From positions 496,001 through 560,000 of the forward strand of contig NZ_LR134355.1 of NCBI RefSeq assembly GCF_900637205.1: a stretch of 64,000 nt of DNA. The letters are read 5' to 3'. This DNA comes from Mycolicibacterium chitae (GTDB lineage: Bacteria; Actinomycetota; Actinomycetes; Mycobacteriales; Mycobacteriaceae). Every line of letters starts with the position of its first letter. Within the stretch, counting starts at the first letter, position 1. Under the pieces are notes generated by a model, which was given only the letters and a program-made list of their open reading frames with translations, searched no databases and was not told the origin of the DNA. Shown in pieces: positions 50,580 to 59,239 of this stretch. The position numbers were made by a program, and so were the translations under genes.

Positions 50580-51410
50580 ATGACGGTCGACGTGTGGATG
50601 CAGCATCCGACTCCTCGCTTCCTGGCCAACGACATGCTGGCCTCACTGCGACGCTGGACGGGCGGGGCCATGCCCGTCGACGACATCCCGATCGACGTCA
50701 CGCTCGCCTCGATGGACGCCGCCGACGTGGAGGTGGGGCTGCTGAGCGCGTGGCGCGGTCCCAACGGGCTGGACCTGGTCTCCAACGACGAGGTGGCCGG
50801 CTGGGTGGCCGCGCATCCGAATCGGTTCGCCGGGGTTGCGACCGTCGATCTCGACCGTCCGATGGAGGCCGTGCGGGAACTGCGCCGCCGGGTCGACGAG
50901 GGATTCGTCGCGCTGCGGGTCGTGCCGTGGCTGTGGCGGTTGCCGCCGACAGATCGCCGCTACTACCCGCTGTTCGCCGCGTGCGTGGACCTCGGCGTGC
51001 CGTTCTGCACCCAGGTGGGGCACACCGGCCCGCTGCGTCCGTCGGAAACCGGGCGCCCAATCCCCTATATCGACGAGGTCGCCCTCGACTTCCCCGAACT
51101 GGTCATGGTGTGCGGTCATGTTGGCTACCCGTGGACCGAGGAGATGGTGGCGGTGGCGCGCAAGCACCCCAACGTCTACATCGACACCTCGGCATACACC
51201 ACCAAGCGACTGCCGGCCGAACTCGTCGCCTTTATGAAGACCTCTACCGGGCAGCGAAAGGTGTTGTTCGGCAGCAACTATCCGATGATCGGGCACACCC
51301 ACGCCCTCGACGGGCTCGAGGATCTCGGTTTGTCGGCGCAGGCCCGTGACGACTATCTGCACGGCAACGCCCGCCGGGTGTTCACCAACCTCGAAGGGGG
51401 CCGACCGTGA
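50580..51410 (+). CDS. Amidohydrolase-family protein, Rv3510c-like
   Basis: A 276-residue protein of the amidohydrolase 2 (ACMSD-like) family. Visible features are ADVEVGLLSAWRG, FAGVATVDL, VCGHVGYPW, NVYIDTSAY and VLFGSNYPM, which resemble the TIM-barrel metal site strands. The short N-terminal part lacks the usual HxH metal motif, but HPT and H residues nearby could substitute. It is close in length and position to Rv3510c. GTG of the next gene overlaps its stop. The reaction could be hydrolysis or decarboxylation of an acyl or ring-derived acid, which cannot be resolved by eye. Confidence 0.82.
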   Translation: MTVDVWMQHPTPRFLANDMLASLRRWTGGAMPVDDIPIDVTLASMDAADVEVGLLSAWRGPNGLDLVSNDEVAGWVAAHPNRFAGVATVDLDRPMEAVRELRRRVDEGFVALRVVPWLWRLPPTDRRYYPLFAACVDLGVPFCTQVGHTGPLRPSETGRPIPYIDEVALDFPELVMVCGHVGYPWTEEMVAVARKHPNVYIDTSAYTTKRLPAELVAFMKTSTGQRKVLFGSNYPMIGHTHALDGLEDLGLSAQARDDYLHGNARRVFTNLEGGRP

Positions 51411-52966
51411 ACGGTGCACGCGCCTTGCTCGCCACGCTGGTGGACAACGGCGTCGAGGTCTGCTTCGCCAACCCGGGCACCTCCGAGATGCACTTCGTGG
51501 CCGCACTCGACGACGTACCCGAAATGCGCAGTGTGCTGGCCCTGTTCGAGGGCGTGGCCACCGGGGCGGCCGACGGCTATGCGCGCATCGCCGACAAGCC
51601 GGCCGCCGTGCTCCTGCATCTGGGGCCGGGGCTGGCCAACGGCCTGGCCAACCTGCACAACGCCCGTCGCGCGCACGTCCCGATGGTGGTGGTCGTCGGG
51701 GATCACGCCACCTACCACAAGCAATTCGACGCACCGTTGGAATCCGATATCGAGGCGTTGGCCGGCAGCGTCTCGGGTTGGGTGCACCGGACCGAGCGCA
51801 CCGCGGACCTGGCCGCCGATGCCGTCGACGCGGTGTCGGCCAGCCGCTCCGGGGTGGTGTCCACGCTCATCCTGCCCGCCGACATCTCGTGGGGGCCGGC
51901 CCCGGAAACCGATGCGGCGCAGCCGAAACCGGAAAGCCCCGGGGAAGTCGATCGGGGCGCGCTGCGCGGTGCGGCCGAGGTGCTGCGCTCCGGGGCGGAC
52001 ACGGTCGTCCTGATCGGCGGCGACGCCACCCGGGTCGGCGGGCTGTCGGCCGCCACCCGGATCGCCGCCGCCACCGGCGCCCGCGTGCTGTGCGAGACCT
52101 TTCCCACCCGCCTGCGGCGCGGCGCCGGAGTGCCCGCGGTCGAGCGGCTGGCCTACTTCGCCGAGGCCGCCGAGGCGCAACTGGCCGGCGCGCAGCACCT
52201 GATCCTGGCCGGTGCCGTGTCGCCGGTCTCGTTCTTCGCCTACCCGGGCAAGCGCAGCGACTTGGTCCCCGACGGCTGTCAGGTGCACACCCTCGCCGAA
52301 TACGACAGTGCCGCAGTGGCGCTGGAACAGCTCGCCGATGACCTCGCGCCTGGCGCCGAGGCCGCGGTGGCAGCGGCGGCGCGCCCCGACCTGCCCAGTG
52401 GCCCGTTGACCGCGGTGTCGGTCGCGGCCGTCGTCGGCGCGCTTTTGCCGCAGGACGCGATCATCGTCGACGAGTCCAACACCGCCGGTGTGACGCTGGC
52501 GGCCAGCACGGCCGGGGCGCCCGCGCACGACGTGTTGACGCTGACCGGCGGGGCCATCGGCTACGGGATGCCCACGGCCGTTGGCGCGGCGATCGCGGCA
52601 CCGGACCGTCCCGTGCTGTCGCTGCAGGCCGACGGCTCGGCGATGTACACGGTGTCCGCGCTGTGGACCCAGGCGCGCGAGCAGCTCGACATCACCACCG
52701 TCATCCTCAACAACGGCGCCTACGACATCCTGCGGATCGAACTGCAACGCGTCGGAGCCGAAGGCGCCGAGTCACCCGGCCCCAAGGCGCGCGATCTGCT
52801 CGACATCGGCCGGCCCACACTCGATTTCGTGCAGATCGCGCAGGGGATGGGGGTGCCCGCGCAACGCGTGCATACCGGCGAAGAGTTCGCCGCGGCGCTC
52901 GAAGAGGCGTTCGGCGAGCCGGGGCCGCACCTGATCGAGGCGGTCATCCCGTCGCTGGTCGGGTGA
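51407..52966 (+). CDS. ilvX: Thiamine-diphosphate enzyme, acetolactate-synthase-like IlvX
   Basis: A 519-residue ThDP enzyme with the catalytic Glu region ALFEGVATGAADGYAR, NPGTSE near the N-terminus, and the ThDP-binding motif ADGSAMYT...NNGAYDIL (ADGS replaces the commoner GDGS). It corresponds to Rv3509c (IlvX), which is annotated as acetolactate synthase but lies away from the branched-chain amino acid genes. It may instead be a decarboxylase or lyase serving the sterol locus. GTG overlaps the amidohydrolase stop. Its last 23 bases overlap the convergent fadD17. Confidence 0.88.
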   Translation: MNGARALLATLVDNGVEVCFANPGTSEMHFVAALDDVPEMRSVLALFEGVATGAADGYARIADKPAAVLLHLGPGLANGLANLHNARRAHVPMVVVVGDHATYHKQFDAPLESDIEALAGSVSGWVHRTERTADLAADAVDAVSASRSGVVSTLILPADISWGPAPETDAAQPKPESPGEVDRGALRGAAEVLRSGADTVVLIGGDATRVGGLSAATRIAAATGARVLCETFPTRLRRGAGVPAVERLAYFAEAAEAQLAGAQHLILAGAVSPVSFFAYPGKRSDLVPDGCQVHTLAEYDSAAVALEQLADDLAPGAEAAVAAAARPDLPSGPLTAVSVAAVVGALLPQDAIIVDESNTAGVTLAASTAGAPAHDVLTLTGGAIGYGMPTAVGAAIAAPDRPVLSLQADGSAMYTVSALWTQAREQLDITTVILNNGAYDILRIELQRVGAEGAESPGPKARDLLDIGRPTLDFVQIAQGMGVPAQRVHTGEEFAAALEEAFGEPGPHLIEAVIPSLVG

Positions 52967-54524
52967 CCGGGAAGACGGGGTCCGCGCAGTCGGTGGCCTC
53001 GGCGGTCAGTTGACGCTTGAGCACCTTGAAGGTCTCGGTGCGCGGCAGCGCGGTGCTCAACCGTAGGTACGATGGCCACTGTTTCGGGCCCAGATCGCCC
53101 TGGGCGCTGAGGAACTCGACGAACTTCTCCACATCGAACGCGTCGACGTCCGCCACCACCAGCGCGGCCATCACCTGATCCCCGACCGCGGGATCCGGGA
53201 TCGGGTACACCGCGGCCTCGGTGACCTCGGGGTGGCGCATCAGGATCCGCTCGATGGGCGCGGTGCCCAGGTTCTCGCCGTCGACGCGCATCCAATCGCC
53301 CAGGCGCCCGGCGAAATACGCGAAGCCCGCCTCGTCGCGGTAGGCCAGGTCGCCGCTGCGGTACACCCCGCCGGTCATCCGCTGGGCCTCGGCGTCCGGA
53401 TCGTTGTAGTAGCCGCGGAACTGCCCGGGGCCCGCGGTGTTCACCATCTCCCCGATCACGCCGGGCGGGCAGGACTCGCCGGTCTCGACGTCGAGGATGT
53501 CGATGCCGCCGACCAGCGGCCCCAGCGCACCGTCCGGGGTGTCGGGCGTGCGGGCGATCGACACCCCGCCCTCGCTGGACCCGAAGCCGTCGACCACCTG
53601 CACGGCGAACCGGTCGGCGAAGCGTCTGATGTCGCGCGGTGCGGCCTCGTTGCCGTAGGCCACGCGCAGCGGATTGTCGGCGTCGTCGTCGCGTTCGGAC
53701 GTGGCCAGGATGTAGGACAGCGGCTTCCCGACGTAATTGGCGTAGGTCGCACCGAAGCGTCGGGTGTCCGGGATGAACTGCGAGGCGGAGAACTTGCGGC
53801 GCAACGCAATCGACGCCCCGGCGGCCACCGCCGGGGCCCAGCCCGCCAGCACCGCGTTGGAATGGAACAGCGGCATCGACAGGTAGCACGTGTCGGTGGG
53901 GCCCAGGCCGAACCGCTCGGCGAGCATCACCCCGGGCACCGCGACCTTCTCGTGTGTGCAGCGCACCGCCTTCGGGTCGCCGCTGGTGCCGGAGGTGAAG
54001 ATCAGCATGAACAGATCGTCGGGGTCGGCCGCCCGGAACTCGACCCGCGCGCCGCGGTGGGCCGCCAGTTCGGCGGCGAAGTCGGCGGATTCGACGTCGA
54101 CCACGTCGATCCCCGCCGCGGCGTCGCGGCCGCCGGAATCGGCGAGCACCAGTTGGCAATCCGCCGTGTCGATATCGCGCTGCAGCGCCGCCCCGCGCCG
54201 GGTGGGATTCAGCCCCACCGGCACGATGCCGGTCAGCGCCGCCGCGACCAGCACCGTGCTGAAGAACGGCGTATTGCCCAGCAGCACGCCCACGTGCGGC
54301 GGGGCGTCCGGGCGCAGCCGGGCCCGCAGGGCCGCGGCCAGCTCGGCGCCGGCCTGGATGTGCTCGCGCCAGCTCACGAAGGTGACGGTCGAATCGTCGC
54401 CCGAGTACACCCCGCGGTCGTCGACCTCGGCCAGCGCGGCCAACAACCCGGCCACGGTCGTGCGATCTTGGCGTGATTTCCCATGCTGACCGTGGGGGAT
54501 CACGCCGAAATCACCGGGGGACAC
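52944..54524 (-). CDS. fadD17: Steroid-CoA ligase FadD17 (C5 side chain)
   Basis: A 526-residue acyl-CoA synthetase with FMLIFTSGTSGDPKAVRCTH, VDGFGSSEGGVS, YRSGDLAYRD and a late ETFKVLKRQL lysine motif. It matches FadD17, which activates steroid carboxylates with C5 side chains such as 3-oxochol-4-en-24-oate. GTG at 54524 is the longest start. An internal GTG at 54503 would be closer to the family length. It lies three bases after fadE27 in the fadE26-fadE27-fadD17 operon and converges with ilvX. Confidence 0.92.
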   Translation of the reverse strand: MSPGDFGVIPHGQHGKSRQDRTTVAGLLAALAEVDDRGVYSGDDSTVTFVSWREHIQAGAELAAALRARLRPDAPPHVGVLLGNTPFFSTVLVAAALTGIVPVGLNPTRRGAALQRDIDTADCQLVLADSGGRDAAAGIDVVDVESADFAAELAAHRGARVEFRAADPDDLFMLIFTSGTSGDPKAVRCTHEKVAVPGVMLAERFGLGPTDTCYLSMPLFHSNAVLAGWAPAVAAGASIALRRKFSASQFIPDTRRFGATYANYVGKPLSYILATSERDDDADNPLRVAYGNEAAPRDIRRFADRFAVQVVDGFGSSEGGVSIARTPDTPDGALGPLVGGIDILDVETGESCPPGVIGEMVNTAGPGQFRGYYNDPDAEAQRMTGGVYRSGDLAYRDEAGFAYFAGRLGDWMRVDGENLGTAPIERILMRHPEVTEAAVYPIPDPAVGDQVMAALVVADVDAFDVEKFVEFLSAQGDLGPKQWPSYLRLSTALPRTETFKVLKRQLTAEATDCADPVFPVTRPATG

Positions 54525-54527
54525 GGG

Positions 54528-55625
54528 TCAGACCGGGGTGGCGGCCAGCTCGGCGCCGATGGCCAATAGCTGACCGGTAGCGCTGCCGAGGGTGAACTCG
54601 GTCTGCTTGGCGGCCAGGAAGTACCGGTGCACCGGGTGGTCGATGTCGATGCCGACGCCGCCGTGCACATGGACGGCGGTGTGCGCGACGCGGTGGCCGG
54701 CCTCGGCGGCCCAGAACGCGGCGCTGCGCAGATCCACCGCGGCCGGCAGATTCTCGGCGAGCCGCCAGGCGGCCTGGGTCAGGGTCAGGCGCAGCCCCTT
54801 GACGTCGATGTACCCGTCGGCCAGCCGCGAGGACACCGCCTGGAAGCTGCCGATCGGACGGTCGAACTGCTCGCGCTCGCGGGCGTACTGCGCGGTCTGC
54901 TCGAGGGCGCGGTCCAGAACACCGAGCTGGAATGCGGTCAGGCCCAGAAGTTGTCGGGCGGTCAGCCAGTCTAGGACCTCCGCGCCGCCCACCAGCCGGT
55001 CGGAGCCCACCGGCACGCCCTGCAGCTGCAGGTGTCCGACGCTGCCGTGGCCGGTGGTGTTCAAGGCGGTGACGGTGACCCCGGGATCCTTGGCGTCGAC
55101 CAGGAAAACCGCGGTCCCCGAATCGGTTTCGGCCGGGACCAGGAACGCCGTGGCGGACGCGGCGAAGCCGACCTGGGTGCGGCTGCCGGTGAGTTGGTGG
55201 CCCTCGCCGTCGGAGCGCGCGAGGACGGGGCCCTGGCCCATCTCGCCGGCCAGGGCGACGGTGAGCACCACCGCGCCGGCGACGGCCGGCTTGGCCCACC
55301 GGTCCTGCAATTCGGGCGAGCCGAACTCGGCGAGCGCCCCGGCCGCCAGCAGCACCGAGTCCAGGTAGGGAACCGCGGCCAGCTGCCGGCCCAGGGCCTC
55401 GAGCACCGCGGTCTGTTCGAGCACCCCGTAACCGCCGCCGCCGAGGGACTCCGGCGCGGCCGTCGACAGGACGTCGGCGTCGATCAGCTTGGACCACAGG
55501 TCCTTGTCGAAGCGTTCGTCGAGCCCGTCGAGCGCGCGCTGGTGCTCGGGCGTGCAGACGGACTCGGTGATGGTGCGGACCAGCCCGCCGAGGTCGTCGG
55601 CGGCTTCGGGCCAGGTGAAGTCCAT
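54528..55625 (-). CDS. fadE27: Acyl-CoA dehydrogenase subunit FadE27 (ChsE5)
   Basis: A 365-residue acyl-CoA dehydrogenase-like protein (MDFTWPEAADDLGGLV start; QEFDRPIGSFQAVSSRLAD-type C-terminal helical domain; VHGGVGIDIDHPVHRYFL). With FadE26 it forms the alpha2beta2 dehydrogenase ChsE4-ChsE5 that introduces a double bond into long-side-chain steroid-CoA thioesters. As in the known complex, only one subunit type is expected to carry a full FAD site. It lies 19 bp after fadE26 and three bases before fadD17. Confidence 0.92.
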   Translation of the reverse strand: MDFTWPEAADDLGGLVRTITESVCTPEHQRALDGLDERFDKDLWSKLIDADVLSTAAPESLGGGGYGVLEQTAVLEALGRQLAAVPYLDSVLLAAGALAEFGSPELQDRWAKPAVAGAVVLTVALAGEMGQGPVLARSDGEGHQLTGSRTQVGFAASATAFLVPAETDSGTAVFLVDAKDPGVTVTALNTTGHGSVGHLQLQGVPVGSDRLVGGAEVLDWLTARQLLGLTAFQLGVLDRALEQTAQYAREREQFDRPIGSFQAVSSRLADGYIDVKGLRLTLTQAAWRLAENLPAAVDLRSAAFWAAEAGHRVAHTAVHVHGGVGIDIDHPVHRYFLAAKQTEFTLGSATGQLLAIGAELAATPV

Positions 55626-55644
55626 GTGAAATCCCTGCTTTCCG

Positions 55645-56826
55645 TTAGCGGTTGACCCGGGGCAGGCCGAGCGCGACCATGCCGATGATGTCGCGCTGGA
55701 TCTCGTTGGTGCCGCCGCCGAAGGTGAGGATCAAACAGGACCGGTGCATCCGCTCGATCCGGCCGCGCAGCAGCGCCCCCGGGGTGTCGGTGCGCAGCGT
55801 CGCGGAGGTGCCCAGGACCTCCATCAGCAGACGGTAGGCCTCGGTGGCCAGCTCGGTGCCGTAAACCTTGGCCGCCGACGCATCTGCCGGCGACGGCGCC
55901 GCCTCGGAAGCCGAGGCGAGTTCCCAGTTGATCAGCTTCAGCACCTCGGCCTTGGCGTGCACGCGGGCCAGGTTCAGCTGCACCCACTGCGAGTCGATCA
56001 GCCGGTTGCCGTGGGGATCTTTGGTGTTCTGCGCCCACTCCCGGACGCCGTCGAGGGCCACGAAGATCGGTTGCGCCGACACCAGGGCGACGCGTTCGTG
56101 GTTGAGCTGGTTGGTCACCAGCTTCCAGCCGGCATTCTCCTCGCCCACGAGGTTGCCGACCGGGACCCGCACATCCTGGTAATAGGTCGCGCTGGTGTCC
56201 ACGCCGGACATGGTGTGCACCGGGGTCCAGGAGAAGCCCTCGGCGGTCGTGGGCACGATCAGCATCGATATGCCGCGGTGCTTCTTGGCGTCCGGATTGG
56301 TCCGCGCGGCCAGCCAGACGTAGTCGGCGTAGGCGATCAGGCTGGTCCACATCTTCTGACCGTTGATCACGTAGTCATCGCCGTCCCGCACGGCGGTGGT
56401 GCGCAGCGCGGCGAGGTCCGTGCCCGCGCCGGGTTCGGAGTAGCCGATGGAGAAGTGCAGATCGCCGGAGGCGATGCGGGGCAGGAAGAACTTCTTCTGC
56501 TCCTCGGTGCCGAACGCCATGATCGTCGGCGCCACGCTATTGATCGTCAGGAACGGGACCGGGACTCCGGCGACGGCGGCCTCGTCGTTGAAGATCAGCC
56601 CGTCCATCGGGGGCCGGGCCTGACCGCCGAACTCGGTGGGCCAGGACAGCGTGAGCCAGCCGTCCTTGCCCATCTGCGCGACCGTTTCGCGGTACACGTT
56701 GCCGCGGCCCATCTCGCCGTCGTTCGAGGCCAGCGCTTCGGCGCGCTCGGGCGTCATCAACTTGGTGAAGTACGTCCGCAACTCGCGGCGTAGTTCCTCC
56801 TGCTCCGGGGTGAAGCCGATCCGCAT
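55645..56826 (-). CDS. fadE26: Acyl-CoA dehydrogenase subunit FadE26 (ChsE4)
   Basis: A 393-residue acyl-CoA dehydrogenase starting MRIGFTPEQEELRRELRTYF, with the flavin-binding region GYSEPGAGTDLAALRT, INGQKMWTS and a C-terminal FGGGTNEIQRDIIG motif. It is the partner of FadE27 in the heterotetrameric steroid acyl-CoA dehydrogenase. The gene heads the fadE26-fadE27-fadD17 operon, and its ATG is 61 bp from a KstR operator shared with divergent fdxD. Confidence 0.93.
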   Translation of the reverse strand: MRIGFTPEQEELRRELRTYFTKLMTPERAEALASNDGEMGRGNVYRETVAQMGKDGWLTLSWPTEFGGQARPPMDGLIFNDEAAVAGVPVPFLTINSVAPTIMAFGTEEQKKFFLPRIASGDLHFSIGYSEPGAGTDLAALRTTAVRDGDDYVINGQKMWTSLIAYADYVWLAARTNPDAKKHRGISMLIVPTTAEGFSWTPVHTMSGVDTSATYYQDVRVPVGNLVGEENAGWKLVTNQLNHERVALVSAQPIFVALDGVREWAQNTKDPHGNRLIDSQWVQLNLARVHAKAEVLKLINWELASASEAAPSPADASAAKVYGTELATEAYRLLMEVLGTSATLRTDTPGALLRGRIERMHRSCLILTFGGGTNEIQRDIIGMVALGLPRVNR

Positions 56827-56887
56827 GCGCGCTCCCTCGCGTCTCGGGCGGCCCGCTGGTTGCGCGCGACCCGTTTACCGCATCGGT

Positions 56888-56901
56888 TGTAACACGTTCT
56901 A
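56888..56901. promoter_or_regulatory. KstR operator between fadE26 and fdxD
   Basis: TGTAACACGTTCTA is identical to the operator between echA19 and fadD19. It is positioned to control the fadE26 operon and the divergent fdxD-hsd4A genes. Confidence 0.87.
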
Positions 56902-57007
56902 GTCTTGGGGTCCACAATGGTGCAAGACTGGCCCCGCGGCCCCGGGGACCTATTCTGATTGCGAACCTGTCCGAACAGCCCCGGAACAGGAGTGGGAGGA
57001 GATTGCG

Positions 57008-57199
57008 ATGCGCGTGAAAGTTGACCGCGATCGATGTGAAGGTAACGCGATTTGCGTGGGAATTGCCCCGGACCTGTTCGACCTCGACGATGACGAGTAC
57101 GCCGTGATGAAGGTCGACGTGATCCCGCCTGACCAAGAAGAACTGGCGCTGCGCGCCGTCGCCGAGTGCCCGCGCGCCGCGCTGAGCCGGGAAGACTAG
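57008..57199 (+). CDS. fdxD: Ferredoxin FdxD, probably [3Fe-4S]
   Basis: A 63-residue ferredoxin with Cys10-x5-Cys16 (CEGNAIC) and Cys54-Pro (ECPRAA). The missing fourth Cys points to a [3Fe-4S] cluster, as in ferredoxins that feed electrons to P450s. It matches Rv3503c (FdxD), a likely donor to sterol P450s such as CYP142. GTGGGAGGAG gives a strong ribosome binding site. It precedes hsd4A by 12 bp. Confidence 0.93.
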   Translation: MRVKVDRDRCEGNAICVGIAPDLFDLDDDEYAVMKVDVIPPDQEELALRAVAECPRAALSRED

Positions 57200-57211
57200 A
57201 GGTATTCGTAA

Positions 57212-58141
57212 GTGACATCGAATGTGACGCAGGATCCGGCCGCGTTGGACCTGTCCGGGAAGGTCGCGGTGGTCACCGGCGCGGCCGCCGGACTGGGCCG
57301 CGCGGAGGCCATCGGGTTGGCCCGTTCCGGCGCGACAGTCGTGGTGAACGACATCGCCAAGGCGCTCGACGAGTCCGATGTGCTCGACGAGATCGCCGCG
57401 GCCGGCGGCAAGGGTGTCGCCGTGGCCGGTGACATCAGCGCCCGTGCCACCGCGGACGAACTGGTGTCCACCGCGGACGGTCTCGGCGGGCTGAGCGTCG
57501 TCGTCAACAACGCGGGCATCACCCGGGACCGGATGCTGTTCAACATGTCCGACGAGGACTTCGACGCCGTCATCGCGGTGCACCTGCGCGGGCATTTCCT
57601 GCTCACCCGCAACGCGGCCGCGTACTGGCGCGACAAGGCCAAGCAGGCCGACGACGGCAAGGTCTACGGCCGACTGGTGAACACCTCCTCGGAGGCGGGT
57701 CTCGGCGGCCCGCCCGGGCAGGCCAACTACGGCGCCGCGAAGGCCGGCATCACCGCGCTGACCGTCTCGGCGGCGCGCGGTCTGAGCCGCTACGGCGTGC
57801 GCGCCAACGTCATCTGCCCGCGGGCCCGCACGCCGATGACCGCGGAGACCTTCGGGGCGGCACCCGAACTGGCCGAGGGCGAGGTGGACGCGCTGGCGCC
57901 CGAGCATGTCGTCACGCTGGTTCGATACCTGGCGGCTCCGGCCTCCGAAGCGGTCAACGGGCAGGTCTTCATCGTTTATGGTCCATCTGTGGCGCTGGTG
58001 GCGGCGCCCGTGCTGGAACAGACTTTCAGCGCGACGGGAGACGCGTGGGATCCCGGGGCGCTGAGCGGGGCACTGGGGCAATACTTTGCCGATCGGGACC
58101 CCGAGCGGATGTTCTCGTCCGTGGGCCTGCTCGACAATTGA
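57212..58141 (+). CDS. hsd4A: Steroid short-chain dehydrogenase Hsd4A, Rv3502c-like
   Basis: A 309-residue SDR with TGAAAGLG, NNAG, Ser in NTSSEAGL and Tyr-x3-Lys in YGAAK. The C-terminal extension (about 245-309) is longer than in plain SDRs, as in 17-beta-HSD type 4-like beta-hydroxyacyl-CoA dehydrogenases. It corresponds to Rv3502c, named hsd4A in sterol-degradation work, where the enzyme oxidises side-chain beta-hydroxyacyl-CoA and the 17-hydroxyl. GTG at 57212 with AGAGGTATTC upstream. It is followed by the mce4 promoter region. Confidence 0.88.
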   Translation: MTSNVTQDPAALDLSGKVAVVTGAAAGLGRAEAIGLARSGATVVVNDIAKALDESDVLDEIAAAGGKGVAVAGDISARATADELVSTADGLGGLSVVVNNAGITRDRMLFNMSDEDFDAVIAVHLRGHFLLTRNAAAYWRDKAKQADDGKVYGRLVNTSSEAGLGGPPGQANYGAAKAGITALTVSAARGLSRYGVRANVICPRARTPMTAETFGAAPELAEGEVDALAPEHVVTLVRYLAAPASEAVNGQVFIVYGPSVALVAAPVLEQTFSATGDAWDPGALSGALGQYFADRDPERMFSSVGLLDN

Positions 58142-58177
58142 CGCCTCCGGCAATGGCGGGGAGGGTAGATTCGCGAC

Positions 58178-58191
58178 TAGAACACGTTCTA
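58178..58191. promoter_or_regulatory. Distal KstR operator of the mce4 operon
   Basis: TAGAACACGTTCTA is a perfect consensus palindrome in the 274-bp region between hsd4A and yrbE4A. Confidence 0.85.
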
Positions 58192-58265
58192 GAATGGCCT
58201 GCGTCACAATCGCTGTGACCTGGACAAATCCGGGGCTTTTGTCTCAATATCGGAGCTTTGACACT

Positions 58266-58279
58266 GCGAACACGTTCTA
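58266..58279. promoter_or_regulatory. Proximal KstR operator of the mce4 operon
   Basis: GCGAACACGTTCTA deviates from the consensus only at the first base (G for T). It lies 88 bp (centre to centre) downstream of the perfect operator and 136 bp upstream of the TTG of yrbE4A. Confidence 0.75.
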
Positions 58280-58415
58280 GTTACTATGATCCGTCTCACC
58301 TGGCGGGCGTCCGGATTGACACCGGATGCGGTCGTCGGGATCGAGGTTTCGGGGGCTTCGCCAAGGCTGTGGACGGATGTCGGACAAGCCGTCTCGAGCG
58401 AGAAGGGAACCAAGG

Positions 58416-59180
58416 TTGATCGAACAGCTCGCGGTTCCGGCTCGGGCCGTGGGCGGCTTCTTCGAGATGTCGATCGACACGTTCCGGGCGATGTTCCGCC
58501 GCCCGTTCCAGTTCCGCGAATTTCTCGATCAGACGTGGATGATCGCCCGCGTCTCGCTGGTCCCCACGCTGCTGGTGTCCATCCCGTTCACCGTCCTCGT
58601 CGCGTTCACGCTCAACATCCTGCTCCGGGAGATCGGTGCCGCCGACCTGTCCGGCGCCGGCACGGCGTTCGGCACCGTGACCCAGCTGGGCCCGGTAGTG
58701 ACCGTGCTGGTGGTCGCCGGCGCCGGCGCCACCGCGATCTGTGCCGACCTGGGCGCGCGCACCATCCGCGAGGAGATCGACGCGATGCGGGTACTGGGCA
58801 TCGACCCGATCCACCGCCTCGTCGTTCCGCGGGTGCTCGCCTCGACCGTGGTGGCGCTGCTGCTCAACGGCCTGGTATGCGCCATCGGCATCTCCGGCGG
58901 CTACGCCTTCTCGGTGTTCCTGCAGGGGGTCAACCCGGGGGCGTTCATCAACGGACTGACGGTGCTGACCGGGCTGCCCGAGCTGCTGCTGGCCGAGGTC
59001 AAAGCGCTGCTGTTCGGCGTCGTCGCGGGCCTGGTCGGCTGCTACCGCGGGCTGACCGTCAAGGGCGGTCCCAAGGGGGTCGGCACGGCGGTCAACGAGA
59101 CCGTCGTCTACGCCTTCATCTGTCTGTTCGTCATCAACGTGTTGATGACCGCGATCGGGGTGCGGGTGCTCGAATCATGA
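58416..59180 (+). CDS. yrbE4A: Mce4 transporter permease YrbE4A
   Basis: A 254-residue MlaE-type permease with several transmembrane segments and the EEIDAMRVLGIDP coupling motif that contacts the MceG ATPase. TTG at 58416 gives MIEQLAVPARAVGGFFEM, the family N-terminus and the length I recall for Rv3501c. In-frame ATGs at 58326 and 58377 would add unrelated residues. It is the first gene of the cholesterol import operon. Its TGA overlaps the ATG of a 20-codon micro-ORF. Confidence 0.93.
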   Translation: MIEQLAVPARAVGGFFEMSIDTFRAMFRRPFQFREFLDQTWMIARVSLVPTLLVSIPFTVLVAFTLNILLREIGAADLSGAGTAFGTVTQLGPVVTVLVVAGAGATAICADLGARTIREEIDAMRVLGIDPIHRLVVPRVLASTVVALLLNGLVCAIGISGGYAFSVFLQGVNPGAFINGLTVLTGLPELLLAEVKALLFGVVAGLVGCYRGLTVKGGPKGVGTAVNETVVYAFICLFVINVLMTAIGVRVLES

Positions 59181-59239
59181 CGCGCGTGAGGATCGCAGCG
59201 AAGCGAGGACCGGAGCGCGCGGCGGGAGACTGGCCATGA
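59177..59239 (+). repeat. MIRU-like element with 20-codon micro-ORF bridging yrbE4A and yrbE4B
   Basis: The ATG of this micro-ORF overlaps the yrbE4A stop (ATGA at 59177-59180) and its TGA overlaps the yrbE4B start (ATGA at 59236-59239). The peptide starts MTRVRIAAKR and ends GDWP. The DNA contains the purine-rich core GATCGCAGCGAAGCGAGG. The layout and sequence flavour match mycobacterial interspersed repetitive units (MIRUs), known to insert at overlapping stop/start codons, duplicate the TGA-type target and keep translational coupling. Confidence 0.65.
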
